Source: Marinifaba aquimaris
GTDB lineage: Bacteria > Pseudomonadota > Gammaproteobacteria > Enterobacterales > Alteromonadaceae
Direction: 5' to 3'
Assembly (NCBI RefSeq): GCF_013328345.1
Contig: NZ_JABULX010000005.1
Coordinates: 1 to 64,000 of the forward strand
DNA length: 64,000 nt
The stretch's first letter is position 1. Every line of letters begins with the position of its first letter. Both the position numbers and the translations under genes were made by a program. The notes beneath the pieces are model-generated. The model was not told the DNA's origin, did not search any database, and worked only from the letters and a program-made list of their open reading frames with translations. Positions 19,110 to 28,745 of this stretch are shown here, in pieces.

Positions 19110-20240
19110 ATGTTTACTACCGTTCAAATCGTACAAAAACTTTGCCCTGGTGGCATCGAAACAATGGCATTGGATTTCGCCCAATATACTCAAGCGAATG
19201 AGCGCAATTTTATTATTAGCTTAGATGGAAAAAAGTCAGAACTGCTGCAGCATTGGCCGCGATTAAAGAATTTTTCTGACAAGATTATATGCTTGGAAAA
19301 ACCGCCTGGTTTTAGCCTTAAAGCCATACTGAAATTAAAACAATTACTTATCGATTTAGAATCTGATTGTATACACACGCACCATATCGGCCCACTTATT
19401 TACGGCGGCACGGCTGCGCGCTTAGTGGGTATTAGCAACATACTGCATACTGAGCACGATGCTTGGCACCTAAACAACAAAAAGCATCGCATTTTACAAA
19501 AAATAGCACTGCATATCGCCAAACCTACCTTTATCGCTGACTCAAATCTAGTAGCTGATATTGCAGCTGAGAAGCTAGGCAATATCTCACCAGAGGTGAT
19601 TTACAACGGTGTCGACACAGATAAATTCTGTTTAGGTCAACAAGCAGATGCCAGAGCGCGAATGCAATTACCTCAAGATGTAAAACTTATTGGCTGTGCA
19701 GGACGCTTAGAAACGGTTAAAGGCCAAGAGGTATTACTAGAGGCGATGGCAAGATTACCCAGCTTTGTTCATGTGGCATTAGCCGGTATTGGCTCTAATG
19801 AGCAAAACTTGAGAAAGTTATGCAAAGAGCTCGATATTGAAAAACGCGTTCACTTTTTAGGTTTAGTTGAAGATATGCCAAGCTTTTACCAGAGCTTAGA
19901 TATTTTTTGCCTACCTTCATACAACGAGGGCTTTCCATTATCACCTTTAGAGGCTCAATCTTGTGGTATTCCTGTGGTACTGACTAATACAGGAGCTAGC
20001 TTTGAAACGCTTTGTCCAGATTTGGGTGAAATTGTGAAGCCAGGGGATAGTTTTGGCATGGCAAATGCTATTCGTAAAGTTAACCTACATTTAAGCACAC
20101 AACCGAATAAAGAAAGTGATGCTTTAATGCATAACGAATTCAACTTTGCATCGCAAAAAGCAAAAACCCGAAACTTTGTAAAAGAGTTTGCGGCGATAGA
20201 GCAAATGTTAAATGCCTATCAAAAGCTGAAGATGCAATAA
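19110..20240 (+). CDS. Family 4 glycosyltransferase (SypP-like)
   Basis: GT-B glycosyltransferase of 376 residues. The N-terminal loop QIVQKLCPGGIETMALDFA is the GG-containing acceptor loop of GT4 enzymes. ICLEKPPGFSLKAI, EVIYNGVDTDKFC, CAGRLETVKGQEVLLEA and LDIFCLPSYNEGFPLSPLEAQSCGIPVV give the EX7E-type donor motif. RBS GAGGAG is about 7 bases before the ATG. It follows the chain-length gene by 27 bases in the same operon, matching the sypO-sypP order. Sugar specificity unknown. Confidence 0.88.
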   Translation: MFTTVQIVQKLCPGGIETMALDFAQYTQANERNFIISLDGKKSELLQHWPRLKNFSDKIICLEKPPGFSLKAILKLKQLLIDLESDCIHTHHIGPLIYGGTAARLVGISNILHTEHDAWHLNNKKHRILQKIALHIAKPTFIADSNLVADIAAEKLGNISPEVIYNGVDTDKFCLGQQADARARMQLPQDVKLIGCAGRLETVKGQEVLLEAMARLPSFVHVALAGIGSNEQNLRKLCKELDIEKRVHFLGLVEDMPSFYQSLDIFCLPSYNEGFPLSPLEAQSCGIPVVLTNTGASFETLCPDLGEIVKPGDSFGMANAIRKVNLHLSTQPNKESDALMHNEFNFASQKAKTRNFVKEFAAIEQMLNAYQKLKMQ

Positions 20241-20268
20241 CAACGACTGCCACTAGTGGGAGGCTTGT

Positions 20269-21459
20269 ATGGACACCACAATTGCTATTGTTACCCTAAT
20301 TGCTTTTTGGTTAATTGTTTACCACCACATCGGGTACCCAATGCTATTAAAGTGGTTAGCTAAACGAGAAAAAGCCCATACACCTGACTATCATTATCAG
20401 CGTCATTATCAAGCAGAGCAAACAGATGCAGAGTTACCAAGCATCACGTTAATTTTACCGGCTTACAATGAGCAAGGTTACATTGCAGATAAAATCCGTA
20501 ATCTTGCTTGTTTGGATTATCCAAGCGACAAACTTACTGTATTTATTGGTTGTGACGGATGTAGTGACGATACAGTAAAAGTCGCACTTGCCGCCTGCCA
20601 AGAGTCATTAACGGCTGATTTAAATATCCAAGTATTCGATTTCAAAGAAAACCGCGGCAAGGTTGCCGTGCTCAATGATTTAATAGGTAAAACGTCATCT
20701 GATCTCGTTGCCTTATCTGATATTTCAGCCTTGTTATCAATCGATGCTCTATTGCTCGTTGCTTCACACTTTGAACAAGAAGACGTAGGTGTAGTGACGG
20801 GCTTGTACAAAATGTTCACACCAAGTAGTCAAGGTGAAGGAGACTACTGGAATTACCAAAGCCAGGTTAAACAAAACGAAGCGAATCTTGGTGCAACAAT
20901 TGGTGTACACGGAGCTTTTTATGCATTTCGTCGTGACCTATTTACACCATTAGCGGCAGATACCATCAATGACGATTTCATTTTACCTATGAGCATTGTT
21001 AAACAAGGCTACCGCGCCGCATATGAAACACAAATTACCGCACTAGAATTAGAGCAAGTAGCGATGGAACAAGATCACCATCGTCGCCGCCGTATTGCAG
21101 CCGGCAACATACAACAGCTGTGGCGTTTAAAAGAATTACTGAATCCAAAATACAAAGGCATCGCTTTTAACTTTTTCTCAGGTAAAGCATTGAGGACGAT
21201 TATGCCGTTCATCCTAGTGATAGCATTTGCCGGTAGCTTATGGTTAAGCGCGTCATCTTGGTTCTTTATATTAGCAGCAGGAGTGCAAGTAGCAGGCTAT
21301 ATGCTAGCTGTAATCGCCCTTTTGCTTCCAAAAAAATACTGCCCTGCCAAATTGGCTACGCTGGCTTATATCGTCAGTGGTTACAGTGCCAGTTTATGGG
21401 GTTGTTTACGTTATTTAGTAGGCCTTGAAAAAGGTCGTTGGCATCGTGTAAGCCTTTAA
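20269..21459 (+). CDS. sypQ: Membrane family 2 glycosyltransferase (SypQ-like)
   Basis: Processive-type GT2 enzyme of 396 residues. One N-terminal span (IAIVTLIAFWLIVYHHIGYP) precedes the GT-A domain (ITLILPAYNEQGYIADKI; GCDGCSDDTV; ALSDISALLS; INDDFILPMSI). A basic QDHHRRRRIAAG segment occupies the QxxRW position, and about four C-terminal spans end the protein. It resembles IcaA/PgaC-like glycosyltransferases but is shorter and sits in a Wzx/Wzy-type locus, as SypQ does. Upstream glmS fits an amino-sugar donor; that is inference. Confidence 0.88.
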   Translation: MDTTIAIVTLIAFWLIVYHHIGYPMLLKWLAKREKAHTPDYHYQRHYQAEQTDAELPSITLILPAYNEQGYIADKIRNLACLDYPSDKLTVFIGCDGCSDDTVKVALAACQESLTADLNIQVFDFKENRGKVAVLNDLIGKTSSDLVALSDISALLSIDALLLVASHFEQEDVGVVTGLYKMFTPSSQGEGDYWNYQSQVKQNEANLGATIGVHGAFYAFRRDLFTPLAADTINDDFILPMSIVKQGYRAAYETQITALELEQVAMEQDHHRRRRIAAGNIQQLWRLKELLNPKYKGIAFNFFSGKALRTIMPFILVIAFAGSLWLSASSWFFILAAGVQVAGYMLAVIALLLPKKYCPAKLATLAYIVSGYSASLWGCLRYLVGLEKGRWHRVSL

Positions 21460-21489
21460 TTTAATCGTTTTGCAGTCGAGGGTATTCAA

Positions 21490-22173
21490 ATGAAAGCTTT
21501 ATATGTAAACAACGCTTCTAACAAGTTGAAAAATGGTGCTCAGTTGGGAATCGACCCAACCACCGCTAAATTAAAACGCAGTTTTGACGTCATTGTCTCA
21601 TTTACTGCGTTAATTATTACTTTACCTATCCTGCCCTTTATTGCTTTGGCAATTAAACTTGAATCTAAGGGTGATATCTTGTTTCAGCAAATGCGAATAG
21701 GCTTAGCGACCCCTGAGATGACGCAAATTTTCTATATGTTTAAATTTCGCACCATGCGCCAAGATGCCGAAGCCAAATCAGGAGCGGTTTGGGCAGGTAA
21801 AAACGACCCGCGCATAACACGTGTTGGCAAATTTTTACGCAAAACGCGATTGGATGAAATACCACAGTTAATCAATGTACTAAAAGGGGAGATGTCGCTG
21901 ATTGGCCCTCGTCCAGAGCGCCCAGGTTTTTATAAGAAGCTAGATAATGCAATTCCTTATTTTGCTGAACGTACTTATTACGTTAAACCCGGCATCACGG
22001 GGTTAGCGCAGGTCAATCAGGGCTACGATACTTGTCTCGATGATGTCAGAAGTAAAGTGGGCTTTGATCATAGCTATGCCATGGCATTATTTAACCCAAT
22101 AAGCTGGTTAAAAATGGATTGCTGGATCGCGTTAAAAACAATTTTAGTCATGGTGCTTGGTCGCGGCCAATAA
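21490..22173 (+). CDS. sypR: Undecaprenyl-phosphate sugar phosphotransferase (SypR-like)
   Basis: Initiating phosphoglycosyl transferase of 227 residues that loads the first sugar-phosphate on undecaprenyl phosphate at the inner membrane. It is the small monotopic type: KRSFDVIVSFTALIITLP forms the re-entrant helix. Then come FKFRTMRQDAE, VGKFLRKTRLDEIPQLINVL with the catalytic Asp-Glu pair, and SLIGPRPERPGF, PGITGLAQV. It lacks the four N-terminal spans and CoA-like domain of WbaP/WcaJ. It is the last gene of the glmS-led operon, before a hairpin and the next sigma54 promoter, and corresponds to sypR. Confidence 0.93.
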   Translation: MKALYVNNASNKLKNGAQLGIDPTTAKLKRSFDVIVSFTALIITLPILPFIALAIKLESKGDILFQQMRIGLATPEMTQIFYMFKFRTMRQDAEAKSGAVWAGKNDPRITRVGKFLRKTRLDEIPQLINVLKGEMSLIGPRPERPGFYKKLDNAIPYFAERTYYVKPGITGLAQVNQGYDTCLDDVRSKVGFDHSYAMALFNPISWLKMDCWIALKTILVMVLGRGQ

Positions 22174-22182
22174 TTTGCTAGT

Positions 22183-22212
22183 GTTTAGAGTCACGACCAG
22201 CTGGCTCTAAAC
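22183..22212 (+). terminator. Hairpin after the sypR-like gene
   Basis: GTTTAGAG / CTCTAAAC arms with a 14-base loop lie 10 bases after the stop of the sugar transferase. The following sequence is only moderately T-rich (ATTTTGCTTTT further on), so this is a weak or partial terminator. Confidence 0.5.
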
Positions 22213-22228
22213 AGACAATCATTTTGCT

Positions 22229-22255
22229 TTTGCAATTTAAAATGCAAATTGCAAA
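22229..22255. promoter_or_regulatory. TTGCAA inverted repeat, candidate enhancer site of the sypA operon
   Basis: Perfect ten-base arms TTTGCAATTT (22229-22238) and AAATTGCAAA (22246-22255) with a 7-base spacer. The centre is about 102 bases upstream of the -12 GC of the sigma54 promoter at 22331. A further TGCAAA lies in the spacer region. It is the same type of element as those upstream of glmS and the sypH-like gene. Confidence 0.7.
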
Positions 22256-22330
22256 TTGTCTCTCTTTTCAATTTCCTATCCCGAACAAAAAACAAAGCTA
22301 ATGCACTGTAAAACATAAACTTTTAAATAA

Positions 22331-22346
22331 TGGAACAATAACTGCA
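22331..22346 (+). promoter_or_regulatory. Sigma54 promoter of the sypA-G-like operon
   Basis: TGGAACAATAACTGCA has GG at 22332-22333 and GC at 22344-22345 with ten bases between. The GC lies 40 bases before the STAS-protein ATG. In V. fischeri sypA is also transcribed from a sigma54 promoter activated by SypG. Confidence 0.82.
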
Positions 22347-22384
22347 GTGCTCTAATTAGTCTGTATAGCTTTATTGAGGTCATT

Positions 22385-22714
22385 ATGAAAGTTAACACTC
22401 AAAACTTAAACAACAACGAATTGTTAGTCAGTGTATCAGGTGAATTTGATGCATTAGGTTGTCAAACTACAAAAACAGATTGGGATGCATTAAGTGAGCT
22501 CGATCAAATCAGCCACCTTATCTTAGAGTTAAGCCAAGTTAGTTTCCTAGATTCATCAGGCGTTGGTGCAATTGTATTCTTATTCAAGCGTTTGAAAAGC
22601 AAGAGTATTGCGATGAGCTTAGCCGGTGCAACGGGTCAACCACAGGAATTATTGAGCTTATTGCGTATTCACCAAGCGATTCCTGAAACAGAGCTTAACC
22701 CAGCACACTGTTAA
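22385..22714 (+). CDS. sypA: Single-domain STAS protein (SypA-like anti-sigma-antagonist fold)
   Basis: A lone STAS domain of 109 residues, the partner-switch component whose phosphorylation state is set by SypE. The core reads SGEFDALGC, HLILELSQVSFLDSSGVGAIVFL. Ser57/Ser58 in the DSSG motif is the expected phosphorylation site. In V. fischeri, unphosphorylated SypA is needed for biofilm formation at a step after syp transcription. It is the first gene of its operon under a sigma54 promoter, and its modifying enzyme (kinase-REC-PP2C) is encoded five genes downstream. The target of SypA is not known. Confidence 0.9.
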   Translation: MKVNTQNLNNNELLVSVSGEFDALGCQTTKTDWDALSELDQISHLILELSQVSFLDSSGVGAIVFLFKRLKSKSIAMSLAGATGQPQELLSLLRIHQAIPETELNPAHC

Positions 22715-22739
22715 TCGCAGTTTTAAGGAGTTAGTCACG

Positions 22740-23630
22740 ATGAAGTTCAACTTACTAACAAACTATAACCCAGTCGCCAAGGCGATAACGGTTATGACGT
22801 GTTTGATACAAGTGGCTTGTTCCACAACATGGCCTGATGAAGGTCAAGGTGGCATGGCTGAATATACTCCAAGAAATTACCGCACCGTCACAGCAGATGA
22901 GCCGCTAGGCCCAGAGCACGGATTAAGGTTCGATTTAGAGTTAACCGCTCGCCATCTTGATATCTTAATTTTAGAAGGTGCTGAACTTTGCTTTCCTGCC
23001 ACAGTAAAGCAATCAAAGATCCGAGAAGTGCGTATTCGTCGTCAACTTGATGGCAATTTAGACGGGGCAGCAGCAAACGATATTTTAATTCAACGCGAGT
23101 TACTAGCCCGCCTTGAACGCCAACTCGACTATGTGAAACAACACGATATTTGCGAACTTCCCGTCGCCCAAACGAACGAAAAAGTGCCAGGCGAGATGGC
23201 TGCGCGCATTGCTGAATTACTCAATGCAGATAATCAATTTGCCCATGATTCAGCTGAGCTAAACCCTAAGTACATTGGTCGCTTAGCAGAGGCAGCGCAA
23301 CTACTAAAAGAAGCGGACCAATTCAAGTTGAGAATCATCGGTTTTGCTGATGACACTGGCAGCAACTCATACAACCAAGGGTTATCGCAAAAACGCGCCA
23401 ACAAGGTTGCTCGCTATTTAAGTATTTTAGGTGTTGCCAGCAACCGTATGACTGTCACAGCAGTTGGTGAAAGTGACTTACCTTACCCAGGTACTGCACC
23501 TGAGATTAGGTTGGTCAATCGCAGTGTCAGGATTGAAGTATTGGATATGACTGCGCAAATTGGCTTAGCCAAAGATAAAGCTAAACAAGCCAGTCAGCAT
23601 GATTTAACTGTTATCAAACAGTTGAAATAA
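22740..23630 (+). CDS. sypB: OmpA-family lipoprotein (SypB-like)
   Basis: Exported protein of 296 residues. An N-terminal signal ends in a lipobox-like IQVACS (Cys29). After a linker region of about 150 residues comes an OmpA C-terminal peptidoglycan-binding domain (about 175-270): FAHDSAELNPKYIGRLAEAA, IIGFADDTGSNSYNQGLSQKRANKVARYL, VGESDLPYPG, NRSVRIEV. The domain probably anchors part of the export complex to peptidoglycan. Position between STAS and SLBB genes matches sypB. RBS AAGGAG precedes the ATG. Confidence 0.85.
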   Translation: MKFNLLTNYNPVAKAITVMTCLIQVACSTTWPDEGQGGMAEYTPRNYRTVTADEPLGPEHGLRFDLELTARHLDILILEGAELCFPATVKQSKIREVRIRRQLDGNLDGAAANDILIQRELLARLERQLDYVKQHDICELPVAQTNEKVPGEMAARIAELLNADNQFAHDSAELNPKYIGRLAEAAQLLKEADQFKLRIIGFADDTGSNSYNQGLSQKRANKVARYLSILGVASNRMTVTAVGESDLPYPGTAPEIRLVNRSVRIEVLDMTAQIGLAKDKAKQASQHDLTVIKQLK

Positions 23631-23657
23631 CAAGACGTTGCAGTGGAGGCTAGAACA

Positions 23658-25826
23658 ATGAATACCGCTCATCAAAATCAACTTGTCCGTGTGTTGTTTG
23701 TCATTTGGGTAGCCCTTATCAGCGCTATCAGCTTGATCTCTCAGCCTTGTATGGCCGATACATACAAGGTGCAAGTCGGTGATTTAGTTCGCGTGTCTTT
23801 ACCTGGTGAAGAAAGCCTTGATAAAACCTTTACTGTCGATCGCCTTGGCCGTATTCACTTACCAGAAGTTGGCACTATAGACGTGGCTGGCTTAGCCGAA
23901 GCTGATATGGAATCAAGAGTACAGCGTCATTTAAGCACAGTATTTCAAGATTTATTAAACCTTAAAGTGTACGTATACAAGCGCCAGTTATTGTTAAACG
24001 TATTAGGTTATGTTGATAACCCAGGTGAAGTAGTTTTACCTGCTGGAAGTAGCATTCAGCACGCATTAAGTGCTGTTGGTGGCATGCGCAAAGGCGCACA
24101 ATTAAACAAAATTCAATTGCGCAGAATCGTCACTAATGAGCAGGGCGAACAAAAAACAGAACAAATCGTTTTCAATTATAAACAATATTTAGATACAGGC
24201 GATCACAGCTTATTACCTATCTTACAATCTTTAGACATGATTTTTGTGCCTGCATCGCCAATGACAGGCAATGTAGAAGTGGAATTCGACCCGTCAAAAA
24301 TAGCTGATTCAGGTGATGCAGCATCGAATCAAGACGCCATCAAAGTCTTTGGTGAAGTAAATAGCCCAGGTAGTTTTTCATACAAAGAAAACCTTTCATT
24401 ACTCGATTTAATTATGCGAGCAGGTGGTGTAACGCGTTACGCGGGCGTTGAGAAAATTCGAGTGATAAGCAACAACAAACCTGAGTTATTCGACTTAAAA
24501 GGCTATTTAGACTCAGGTGATGAAAGCTTACTCCCTATCATTCAAGCGGGTACGACAGTATTTGTTCCTAAGCAAGAAGAAGAAATTAAAACTGGTGCCA
24601 AAATGGTTTACATCATGGGTGAAGTGGCCAAGCCAGGTGCTTATGAAGGTAATGACAATGTCACCTTCATGGATATTTTAGCTAATGCTGGTGGTCCCAC
24701 GCGTTTTGCTGAATCGCGTCAAATCAGAGTATTGAAAACAGATGGCTCAGTTGTACCCTTTGATTTAGCCGCCTATACAGAAGGTTTAACAGCGAGCAAA
24801 CCACCTAAAATTGTTGCCGGTGATGCGATTTTTGTACCTGAAAAAACAGATATGAATGAAAAATCGTGGTTAAAAGTTGCACCTAATCGAGCAGTTCGCG
24901 TGATGGGTGAAGTGGTGCGTCCTGGCCGAATAGAATGGTCTGATGAAATGTCTTTACTCGATTTATTAGCCCATGTTGGCGGCCCTACAGCGCGTGCAGA
25001 TACATCGAATATCGAGATAATGACACCCAATAGCAAAGGCACTAATAGCGTGTATGTTTTTAACTTTGACCAGTACATGCAACAAGGCTTAACCGATAAA
25101 GACTTACCGACTATCAGCGCAGGCGCAACAATTCGCATTCACGACCTCCCCCAAGACCCAAGTGATAACAAAGCTCAATGGGTAAGGCAAAGCTCCGAAA
25201 AGTCAATTTATATACTCGGTCAAGTTGTCGCTCCAGGTCGTTATATGTTTACCCCTGAGATGCACTTTTTAGATATTTTAGCTGCTGCAGATGGCCCTAA
25301 CGGCAATGCCGATATTCACAATATTCGCATCAGTCACCGCAATAAAAAATATGCCAAAGTAACTAAGTTAAATCTGGCACTTTATTTCGAAACAGGTGAT
25401 GAGAACTTACTGCCTAAAGTGACAATGGGCGATACGATTTATATTCCAGAGAAAAACCGTATCTGGTTGGACAAATCAAAAGAAAGCACGATTCGCGTTT
25501 TAGGCGCAATCAACAAACCCGGTCGTTACAAATTTGACGACACTATGACCATTCTTGATTTATTAGCAGAAGCGGGGGGCACGACCGCAGGTGCTTATAT
25601 TGAAAAAATTACCGTAGTCAACCTAACCTGTTGTGCGCAACAAGCAAAAACATTCGATTTATCTGAGTTTAGTAAAACAGCTGATTTTACATCCTTACCC
25701 GTATTGAGGGCTGGCGACACGGTTTACATACCCAACCAAGCTGAAAGCAGCATGGCAAAGGCCCGAGTTATCCTAAAAGACTTAGTTGAAATTGCCTCAG
25801 TAGCAGTACTAATTGGAGGTTTATAA
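23658..25826 (+). CDS. sypC: Polysaccharide export protein with multiple SLBB domains (SypC-like)
   Basis: Wza/GfcE-class export protein of 722 residues. The signal peptide is cleaved near CMA. A Poly_export domain follows (YKVQVGDLVRVSLPGEESLDKTFTVDR in pieces), then about six SLBB-type repeats. Each has the pattern V-GEV--PG-Y--D---LLDLLA-AGG-T--A and ends with a GDTI/FVP motif (for example 340-375, 420-460, 530-570, 620-660). It ends with an amphipathic segment (VEIASVAVLIGGL). It is roughly twice the length of E. coli Wza, as in many marine loci. Start at 23658 with GGAGG upstream; the GTG at 23643 overlaps the ribosome site. The stop overlaps the next ATG by one base. Confidence 0.9.
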   Translation: MNTAHQNQLVRVLFVIWVALISAISLISQPCMADTYKVQVGDLVRVSLPGEESLDKTFTVDRLGRIHLPEVGTIDVAGLAEADMESRVQRHLSTVFQDLLNLKVYVYKRQLLLNVLGYVDNPGEVVLPAGSSIQHALSAVGGMRKGAQLNKIQLRRIVTNEQGEQKTEQIVFNYKQYLDTGDHSLLPILQSLDMIFVPASPMTGNVEVEFDPSKIADSGDAASNQDAIKVFGEVNSPGSFSYKENLSLLDLIMRAGGVTRYAGVEKIRVISNNKPELFDLKGYLDSGDESLLPIIQAGTTVFVPKQEEEIKTGAKMVYIMGEVAKPGAYEGNDNVTFMDILANAGGPTRFAESRQIRVLKTDGSVVPFDLAAYTEGLTASKPPKIVAGDAIFVPEKTDMNEKSWLKVAPNRAVRVMGEVVRPGRIEWSDEMSLLDLLAHVGGPTARADTSNIEIMTPNSKGTNSVYVFNFDQYMQQGLTDKDLPTISAGATIRIHDLPQDPSDNKAQWVRQSSEKSIYILGQVVAPGRYMFTPEMHFLDILAAADGPNGNADIHNIRISHRNKKYAKVTKLNLALYFETGDENLLPKVTMGDTIYIPEKNRIWLDKSKESTIRVLGAINKPGRYKFDDTMTILDLLAEAGGTTAGAYIEKITVVNLTCCAQQAKTFDLSEFSKTADFTSLPVLRAGDTVYIPNQAESSMAKARVILKDLVEIASVAVLIGGL

Positions 25827-26545
25827 TGTTAAGCGCGTTACACAACGAAGTTGAAAACATCTATAACCAGGTTTTTGCAAGAGATATACAAACACTAGCC
25901 ATTTGCTCAACTAACCCAAGGGAAGGCTGCACGACACTAGCACAACTATTAGCACAAAGATGCCTATTAACTGGCAACCGTACCCTACTTGTCGATTTAA
26001 ATTCACACCACTCGAGTTTAGCGCCATTGCTCATACTTAACAAAGAGCGAGAAATTAACCAAGGAACCTCTTTACTAGCACCTCCGCAGCTGATTGAAAC
26101 CGACAAACAAGCCATGATTGGTATTCCCGCACCCAAGCGCAAAGAAGCCATATTAAAATTGCGCGCCCCAGATAAGCTAAAACAACAAATTGATACTTGG
26201 CGTAAAGACTTCGATTGCGTCATTATTGATACTACGCCGCTGAGCCGAGTTAATCACAATAATATTCCAGGTGATGTGGTTGCTGGCAGTTGTGATGCCA
26301 GTATTTTAATGGTCAAAGCGGGTGAAACAACCGAAGAGATGGTTGAAGCGAGTTTGGCACAGTTAAATAAACAACAAGCCAACATAATAGGCACAGTGAT
26401 CAACGACCAAAACAACCCAACATTAAAAGATGAGTTACTGAGAAAAGCCACCAATTTAAAAAAAGCTAAATATATACCAGCGTGTTTAGTCAATCGCTTA
26501 ATACGTAATATACATAGCAGCAAGCTGTTAAATTTAAATATTTAA
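25826..26545 (+). CDS. sypD: CpsD/BY-kinase-like ATPase with altered P-loop (SypD-like)
   Basis: Cytoplasmic ParA/CpsD-fold protein of 239 residues, the usual ATPase partner of a Wzz-type protein. The Walker A region reads STNPREGCTTLA (about 28-38): where BY-kinases have GEGKT/S, the lysine is Cys35. The Walker A' stretch LLVDLN (54-59) and Walker B VIIDTTPL are intact. There is no C-terminal tyrosine cluster, so autophosphorylation as in Wzc/CpsD is unlikely or different. Operon neighbours (SLBB exporter upstream) support the assignment to SypD. Whether it binds ATP is open. Confidence 0.78.
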   Translation: MLSALHNEVENIYNQVFARDIQTLAICSTNPREGCTTLAQLLAQRCLLTGNRTLLVDLNSHHSSLAPLLILNKEREINQGTSLLAPPQLIETDKQAMIGIPAPKRKEAILKLRAPDKLKQQIDTWRKDFDCVIIDTTPLSRVNHNNIPGDVVAGSCDASILMVKAGETTEEMVEASLAQLNKQQANIIGTVINDQNNPTLKDELLRKATNLKKAKYIPACLVNRLIRNIHSSKLLNLNI

Positions 26546-26579
26546 TCTGATTTAGGAAAATAAAACAAGGTACTTGGGA

Positions 26580-28739
26580 ATGGCAAAGGACTACAAAATA
26601 AAGTTGCTACTAGTGGATGACGAAGTTGAAATACTCAACGCCTTAGAACGGGTATTTCGTCGTCAAGGGTATGAACTTTTTACTGCAAATTCCGGCTTAC
26701 AAGCGCTAGAAGTATTAAAAAACAAAAAGATAGATATCGTTATCTCTGATGTGCGTATGCCAAATATGAGCGGCCCTGAGTTCCTACATCAAGCTTATAA
26801 ACATTGGCCTGATACCATTCGTATTGTGTTAACCGGACAAGCCGATATGGAAGACACACTCAAATTAGTCAACGAATGTAATATTTTCCGTTACTTTAAT
26901 AAACCATGGCAAAAAGAAGATTTACTATCCGCCGTTGCGCAAGCTGCAGAATCTAGGCGCCTAAAACTTGAAAACCAACATTTAGTAGCGCTAACCGAAG
27001 CGCAAAACCAGCAACTAAAAGAGCTCAATCAAATACTGAGTAAAGAAGTGGCGACGAGCCATCAAGAACTGTCCATTACCAAAGAAAAGCTTGATGATGA
27101 ACTGCAAATAGAGCAAGAGCTAAGACAAGCACGCGAAACAGCAGAGCGAGCCAACCAAGCAAAAAGCCGGTTTCTCGCGACCATGAGCCATGAGATTCGC
27201 TCGCCACTCAACGCCATCATAGTTATGAACGACTTACTGCTCGAGTCAGGCTTAAACCCAGAACAACAAAAACACGCACAAATGGCTAATCAAGCAGGTC
27301 AAATGTTGCTGTCTTTAATCAATGACATCCTCGATTTTTCTAAAATAGAGTCTGATGAATTAGTGCTAAATAAACAATGGTTTAATTTATCTGCACTGGC
27401 TAAAACAGCGCACAGTATTTTACACACGCAAGCGGAGTTAAAAGGTATTGAACTCGAGCTTGATATCAATCCCAATGTGGCTGGCGAATTTAATGGCGAC
27501 GAGGTGAGATTAAAACAAATTTTCATCAACATGCTCAGTAATGCAATTAAGTTTACCGAGCAAGGTTATGTGCGACTCAATATCTATCGAGAAAACCCAA
27601 ATAATACGTTAGTTATTCAAATTGAAGATTCAGGTATTGGAATAGCCAAAGAACAACAAGCGAATATTTTTCGTGAGTTTGTTCAAGCAGAAGAAGACAC
27701 CACGCGTCGCTTTGGTGGCACGGGCTTAGGTTTATCAATTGTTAAACGACTTATCGACTTAATGGGAGGTGCAATCAATCTGATCAGCACACCAAATGTA
27801 GGCTCAACGTTTATTATTACCGTTCCTTTAGAGTATCGAGAAATTAAGATTTCTGACACAAATACACGCTCTGTAACAGAACAGGACAAAGCACTTACTT
27901 TTTCTCCTGCTAAACTTTTACTCGTAGAGGATAGCCCGGCTAATGTCGCGGTGGTTGAAGCGCTGTTAAAGCGCCACCCACTGGAACTTGAAATAGCCAA
28001 CAATGGGCAGATAGCAGTCGATAAGGCCACAAACACGCCTTACGATGTAATCTTAATGGACTTATCCATGCCTGTAATGGACGGTATTACGGCGACAAAA
28101 CTGATTCGTAAAGACGCACAAGCTAATCGCAATACGCCGATAATTGCGATGACGGCAAATGCTTTTACCGAAGATAAAATTCGTTGTTTTAAAGCGGGTA
28201 TGAATGATTACTTAGCCAAACCCATTGATACCAAAGCTTTTTTTAATAGCTTACACAAATGGCTAAAGGACAAGGACGATATGCTTAATAGCATCACAAC
28301 GGCAGTTCCAGAAGCAATTGATCAGCAAGGCGAGTCAATCGAGGTTGAAAGCTTAGTTGACACAGCACTTATTGAAGCAAGTCTCCCCTTGCTAGATGAA
28401 AATGTATTAACCACACTCGCACGTGATGTGAGCTTGGCTATCTTGCCAGATATTCTCGCTATCTATAAACAAGAGACCCCAGAGCGCATCGCAACAATTG
28501 AAAAACTACTTGTCGAACGAGATTGGCCCGCAATATCGAGCGAAGCCCATGCTCTGAAAAGCAGCTCAGGTAGTTTTGGTTTATCCCAGTTACAACAGCA
28601 AGCCAAAGACATTGAGTTAGCCAAAACAGCAGAGGAACAATCCGGCGCAGCCGATTTAATAAAGCAATTAGCACAAGTCTACCAAGACTCTGTTGATGCT
28701 TTAGATAGCTTTGTGAGTGAATTAAAACAAGCTCAGTAA
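26580..28739 (+). CDS. Soluble hybrid histidine kinase, REC-HisKA-HATPase-REC-Hpt (SypF-like)
   Basis: Five-domain phosphorelay protein of 719 residues: receiver 1 (about 7-125, Asp57 in [11 protein letters not shown]), coiled coil, HisKA with His204 in [14 protein letters not shown], HATPase_c ([22 protein letters not shown]), receiver 2 (about 445-565, Asp494 in [11 protein letters not shown]) and Hpt with His657 in [15 protein letters not shown]. fischeri SypF ends the same way (REC-Hpt) but is a membrane sensor; here a receiver replaces the sensor. Its input is therefore presumably phosphorylation by another kinase. The nearby H-NOX kinase lacks a receiver, which makes it a candidate. ATG 26580 chosen over TTG 26574. 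Confidence 0.88.
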   Translation: MAKDYKIKLLLVDDEVEILNALERVFRRQGYELFTANSGLQALEVLKNKKIDIVISDVRMPNMSGPEFLHQAYKHWPDTIRIVLTGQADMEDTLKLVNECNIFRYFNKPWQKEDLLSAVAQAAESRRLKLENQHLVALTEAQNQQLKELNQILSKEVATSHQELSITKEKLDDELQIEQELRQARETAERANQAKSRFLATMSHEIRSPLNAIIVMNDLLLESGLNPEQQKHAQMANQAGQMLLSLINDILDFSKIESDELVLNKQWFNLSALAKTAHSILHTQAELKGIELELDINPNVAGEFNGDEVRLKQIFINMLSNAIKFTEQGYVRLNIYRENPNNTLVIQIEDSGIGIAKEQQANIFREFVQAEEDTTRRFGGTGLGLSIVKRLIDLMGGAINLISTPNVGSTFIITVPLEYREIKISDTNTRSVTEQDKALTFSPAKLLLVEDSPANVAVVEALLKRHPLELEIANNGQIAVDKATNTPYDVILMDLSMPVMDGITATKLIRKDAQANRNTPIIAMTANAFTEDKIRCFKAGMNDYLAKPIDTKAFFNSLHKWLKDKDDMLNSITTAVPEAIDQQGESIEVESLVDTALIEASLPLLDENVLTTLARDVSLAILPDILAIYKQETPERIATIEKLLVERDWPAISSEAHALKSSSGSFGLSQLQQQAKDIELAKTAEEQSGAADLIKQLAQVYQDSVDALDSFVSELKQAQ

Positions 28740-28745
28740 GCCTAG

